A stretch of 7,962 nt of DNA from assembly GCA_964405455.1 (NCBI GenBank), contig CAYOOA010000092.1:1-7962 (forward strand), in the 5' to 3' direction. The DNA comes from CALESS01 sp964405455. Its GTDB lineage: Bacteria > Chloroflexota > Anaerolineae > Anaerolineales > Anaerolineaceae. Shown one piece after another: positions 6,086 through 7,962 of this stretch. Position numbers and translations under genes: made by a program. How positions within the stretch are numbered: the first letter of the stretch is position 1; each line of letters starts with the position of its first letter. The notes under the pieces are model-generated. The model made no database searches, was not told where the DNA came from, and saw only the letters and a list, made by a program, of their open reading frames with translations.

Positions 6086-6104
6086 AAACTGGCTGATTTT
6101 CCCC

Positions 6105-6863
6105 TTACTTTTGGATGACTACATCAATATTGTTGAATGGGCCAAAGTTCACGAAGTGAACCTTGATTTGCCCGGCCCGGGCGGAAATGGGTCCCTGGAA
6201 GAGGCTGATGCCTTTATCCAGGTGGCAGGCATTGCGGCCAAAGTCATCCGAGCGGATGGTTTCGGTTTCGCCCGGGTTGACGGTCAGGTTCTTCACCGAA
6301 TGATAATACTCCGTGCATTCCACGGTGAGGATGTGGGCGTCATAATTCAATTCGTAGGGATTCCCCAGGTCGTCCACGGCTGTCAGCCCGGAGTTGGAGA
6401 AGTGGAAGGTTTGACCGCGGGCGCAGGTGTTGGTGATGTCCACCACGATCCCCCAGGCATCCTGGTCGCTTAAGATCACCAGCTCCGGGCGGACTGTCAT
6501 CTCCCAGCCGTTGTAGCGGATGGGGGTGCCGGCCGGCACCGGCTGAGTGGGCAAAACAGCCTGGGTTGAGCAGGGCAGCTGCTGCTGCGCCGTCACCGGC
6601 TGCGGGCCTGGAAAAGCCGGCGTTGGAATGGCCGGCACATCCGCCACTCCGGGAGCCGTCACCGGGATGATCAGCCCGGGATCTCCACTACCCGGCTCCT
6701 GCGGGAAGGTTTGAACTCCATCCGTCCGCGCTGCTGGATTGCTTGCGCCCTGGCATTGGTCTGCCTGACTGGTGCAGCTGCCCGGCGTTATGCAGATTTG
6801 CACGCAGGCTGAAAGCAGAAAAACGCTGAAACCGACCAACCCCTTCCAAAACCACGCTTTCAT
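6105..6863 (-). CDS. Cysteine-rich lipoprotein with C-terminal Ig-like domain
   Basis: This is an exported lipoprotein of unknown function. The ATG at 6863 is chosen over an upstream in-frame ATG at 6923 because it puts a classical lipoprotein signal at the very N-terminus: MKAWFWKG, a hydrophobic core, and the lipobox LSAC with Cys20 as the lipidation site. A GGGGG run lies about six bases upstream. The mature protein has a Pro-rich, low-complexity region (about 40-112), then a beta-rich domain (about 112-252). The latter shows WGIVVDITNTCARGQTFHF, LTAVDDLGNPYEL and a late NPGET, a layout reminiscent of DUF4352-type Ig-like domains (conserved N-terminal strand, DxxGxxY, then a PG turn). Besides the lipobox, cysteines occur at 24, 30, 37, 98, 147, 183 and 213, suggesting disulfides outside the membrane. 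It converges with the transporter pair and lies 85 nt downstream of the MFS gene on the same strand. Confidence 0.88.
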   Translation of the reverse strand: MKAWFWKGLVGFSVFLLSACVQICITPGSCTSQADQCQGASNPAARTDGVQTFPQEPGSGDPGLIIPVTAPGVADVPAIPTPAFPGPQPVTAQQQLPCSTQAVLPTQPVPAGTPIRYNGWEMTVRPELVILSDQDAWGIVVDITNTCARGQTFHFSNSGLTAVDDLGNPYELNYDAHILTVECTEYYHSVKNLTVNPGETETIRSDDFGRNACHLDKGISLFQGPISARAGQIKVHFVNFGPFNNIDVVIQK

Positions 6864-6892
6864 TTCGACCCCCGGAAGATAAGGATGCACTG

Positions 6893-6901
6893 AGTGTAAC
6901 A
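6893..6901 (-). promoter_or_regulatory. Possible extended -10 promoter of the lipoprotein gene
   Basis: On the minus strand the sequence reads TGT followed by TACACT, an extended -10 with a four-of-six match to consensus, about 30 nt before the ATG at 6863. There is no recognisable -35. The lipoprotein could instead be read through from the MFS gene, since no terminator is visible in the gap. Confidence 0.25.
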
Positions 6902-6948
6902 GGCGTGATTCTGCTCCAGCCACAGATAATCTACATAACCGGATGCGG

Positions 6949-7962
6949 TCAATCAGCGGGTTGCCGATCCGCCTTGATGCGGAATTTGAACCAGGCCGGC
7001 AGGATGCAGAGGATGGAAATCCCGGCCGTCAGCAGGAAGGGGAACTGCGGGCTGATCTTCTCCCACAGGTAGCCGCCGATCATCGGCGCGGGCAGGGAGA
7101 CCAACCCCAGGCTGGTGCTGAACAGGCCAAAGGCCACCCCGCGCAAGTGCTGCGGCACCGCTTTGCTGATGAGTGATTGATAGGCAGGTGTAGCCAATCC
7201 AACGCCGATCCCGGCAATCACCCAGCCCAATGCGTACACCCAGGCGGGGCTGGACGGGGGGACCGTGGCGATCAGGCCAAAACAGGCCGCCAGGAAAAAG
7301 AAGGATAAGGCGATATTGAAGCGTTCGCCTACTTTATCCGCCAGCCAACCGGCGGGCATCATCACCGCGATCGAGGCGACGCCAAAAATGCTGTTCATCA
7401 CGCCAATCTGGCCGATGCTGAGCGAGGCGATATCCTGCATGTAGACCGTCAGAAAGCTGGTGGACATGTTGAAGAAGATATCCCGCACACCGTCGGTGAT
7501 CAGGATCCAGGTGAAGACACCCCCCGCCACGATCAGGCCCAACATGGCGCCCAGGTTGGTCTTGAGCCCGGCCCAGCTGAGCGGTGCGGAGGGCACAGTT
7601 TGAGTCCGGGCGGCTTCACGCGCCATACTCACCCGCATCAGCGTGGCCAGCACATACAAACCGGCTGCAATGGCGATCATGCCCTTGAAGCCCATCGCCT
7701 CCACCAGGAAGCCGCCCGCCAGCGGGCCAACCACCCCGACCACGCCAAACAGGGTCTGGGTGATGCCGAACAACCGGCCGCGGTTTTCCGGGGTGGAGTG
7801 CTCGGCGATGAAGGCATCAAAACTGGGCCCGATGAGCGAGCGGGTGACGGCGCCCAGCGCCGAAGCCACCAGCACCCATTCCCAGCGGGAGGCCAGCAAC
7901 AGCGGGATGTAGACAAACACACCCGCCACGCTGCCGATGGCAATCGCGCGCAACCGGCCGAG
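6949..7962 (-). CDS. Major facilitator superfamily transporter, N-terminus outside the window
   Basis: This is a 337-residue C-terminal part of an inner-membrane secondary transporter. The reading frame runs off the right edge with no start. Numbering from the edge, it opens LGRLRAIAIGSVAG, which matches the end of MFS motif A (loop 2-3) and the beginning of helix 3, so roughly the first two helices are missing. TPENRGRLFGITQTLFGVVG (about 57-76) is the loop 4-5 and helix 5 region, and VPQHLRGVAFGLFSTSLGLV (about 269-288) is its counterpart in the second half. AGWLADKVGERF (204-215) is the second copy of motif A, between helices 8 and 9. The six-plus-six internal symmetry is clear. It resembles drug-efflux-type MFS members, but nothing visible fixes the substrate. 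The stop is TGA at 6949-6951, and the C-terminal tail is short and basic (FKFRIKADRQPAD). Confidence 0.95.
   Translation of the reverse strand, partial: LGRLRAIAIGSVAGVFVYIPLLLASRWEWVLVASALGAVTRSLIGPSFDAFIAEHSTPENRGRLFGITQTLFGVVGVVGPLAGGFLVEAMGFKGMIAIAAGLYVLATLMRVSMAREAARTQTVPSAPLSWAGLKTNLGAMLGLIVAGGVFTWILITDGVRDIFFNMSTSFLTVYMQDIASLSIGQIGVMNSIFGVASIAVMMPAGWLADKVGERFNIALSFFFLAACFGLIATVPPSSPAWVYALGWVIAGIGVGLATPAYQSLISKAVPQHLRGVAFGLFSTSLGLVSLPAPMIGGYLWEKISPQFPFLLTAGISILCILPAWFKFRIKADRQPAD

Noticed and set aside
6864..6923. A 20-residue extension of the lipoprotein from an ATG at 6923
   Set aside because: It would bury the signal peptide inside the chain. The start at 6863 gives a standard lipoprotein signal with a cysteine at position 20.

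Overview
The window looks like ordinary chromosomal DNA from a GC-rich, free-living bacterium, most likely an Anaerolineae-type member of Chloroflexota. This placement is an inference. It rests on long Pro/Thr-rich extracytoplasmic linkers (TPTLPTFTPSPT style), small anchored membrane proteins of an unnamed type that I associate with Anaerolineae, and an LCP protein with a LytR_C tail. No rRNA or tRNA gene, CRISPR array, insertion sequence, phage gene or integrase is visible.

Layout. Positions 1-99 hold a short periodic repeat fragment and the leader of hutU. A plus-strand block follows: urocanate hydratase (100-1755), then a 120-residue anchored membrane protein one base later (1757-2119), then a 284-residue anchored protein that overlaps it by a GTGA junction (2116-2970). 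The two membrane proteins are paralogues of each other. A 10-nt periodic repeat (3000-3039) and a strong bidirectional terminator hairpin (3044-3076) separate this block from a convergent minus-strand pair: an LCP (LytR-CpsA-Psr) cell-envelope transferase (3094-4557) preceded by a small Trm112-like zinc-ribbon protein (4609-4830). Diverging from that pair is a plus-strand operon of two half-size CHR-family (ChrA-like) transporter subunits (4929-5576 and 5573-6085), also joined by a GTGA overlap. The right end is on the minus strand: a cysteine-rich lipoprotein (6105-6863) and a major facilitator superfamily transporter (6949 to the right edge, N-terminus outside the window).

How the genes work together. 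hutU carries out the second step of histidine degradation, but no other hut gene lies in the window. The two proteins behind it are translationally linked to each other and probably share its transcript, without an obvious metabolic link. The two CHR halves should form one heterodimeric transporter. The LCP protein and the lipoprotein act at or outside the membrane. I see no new multi-gene defence or mobile system. The items most worth a second look are the duplicated membrane-protein pair, the short-period intergenic repeats, and the unusual first-half CHR motif and its start-site architecture.
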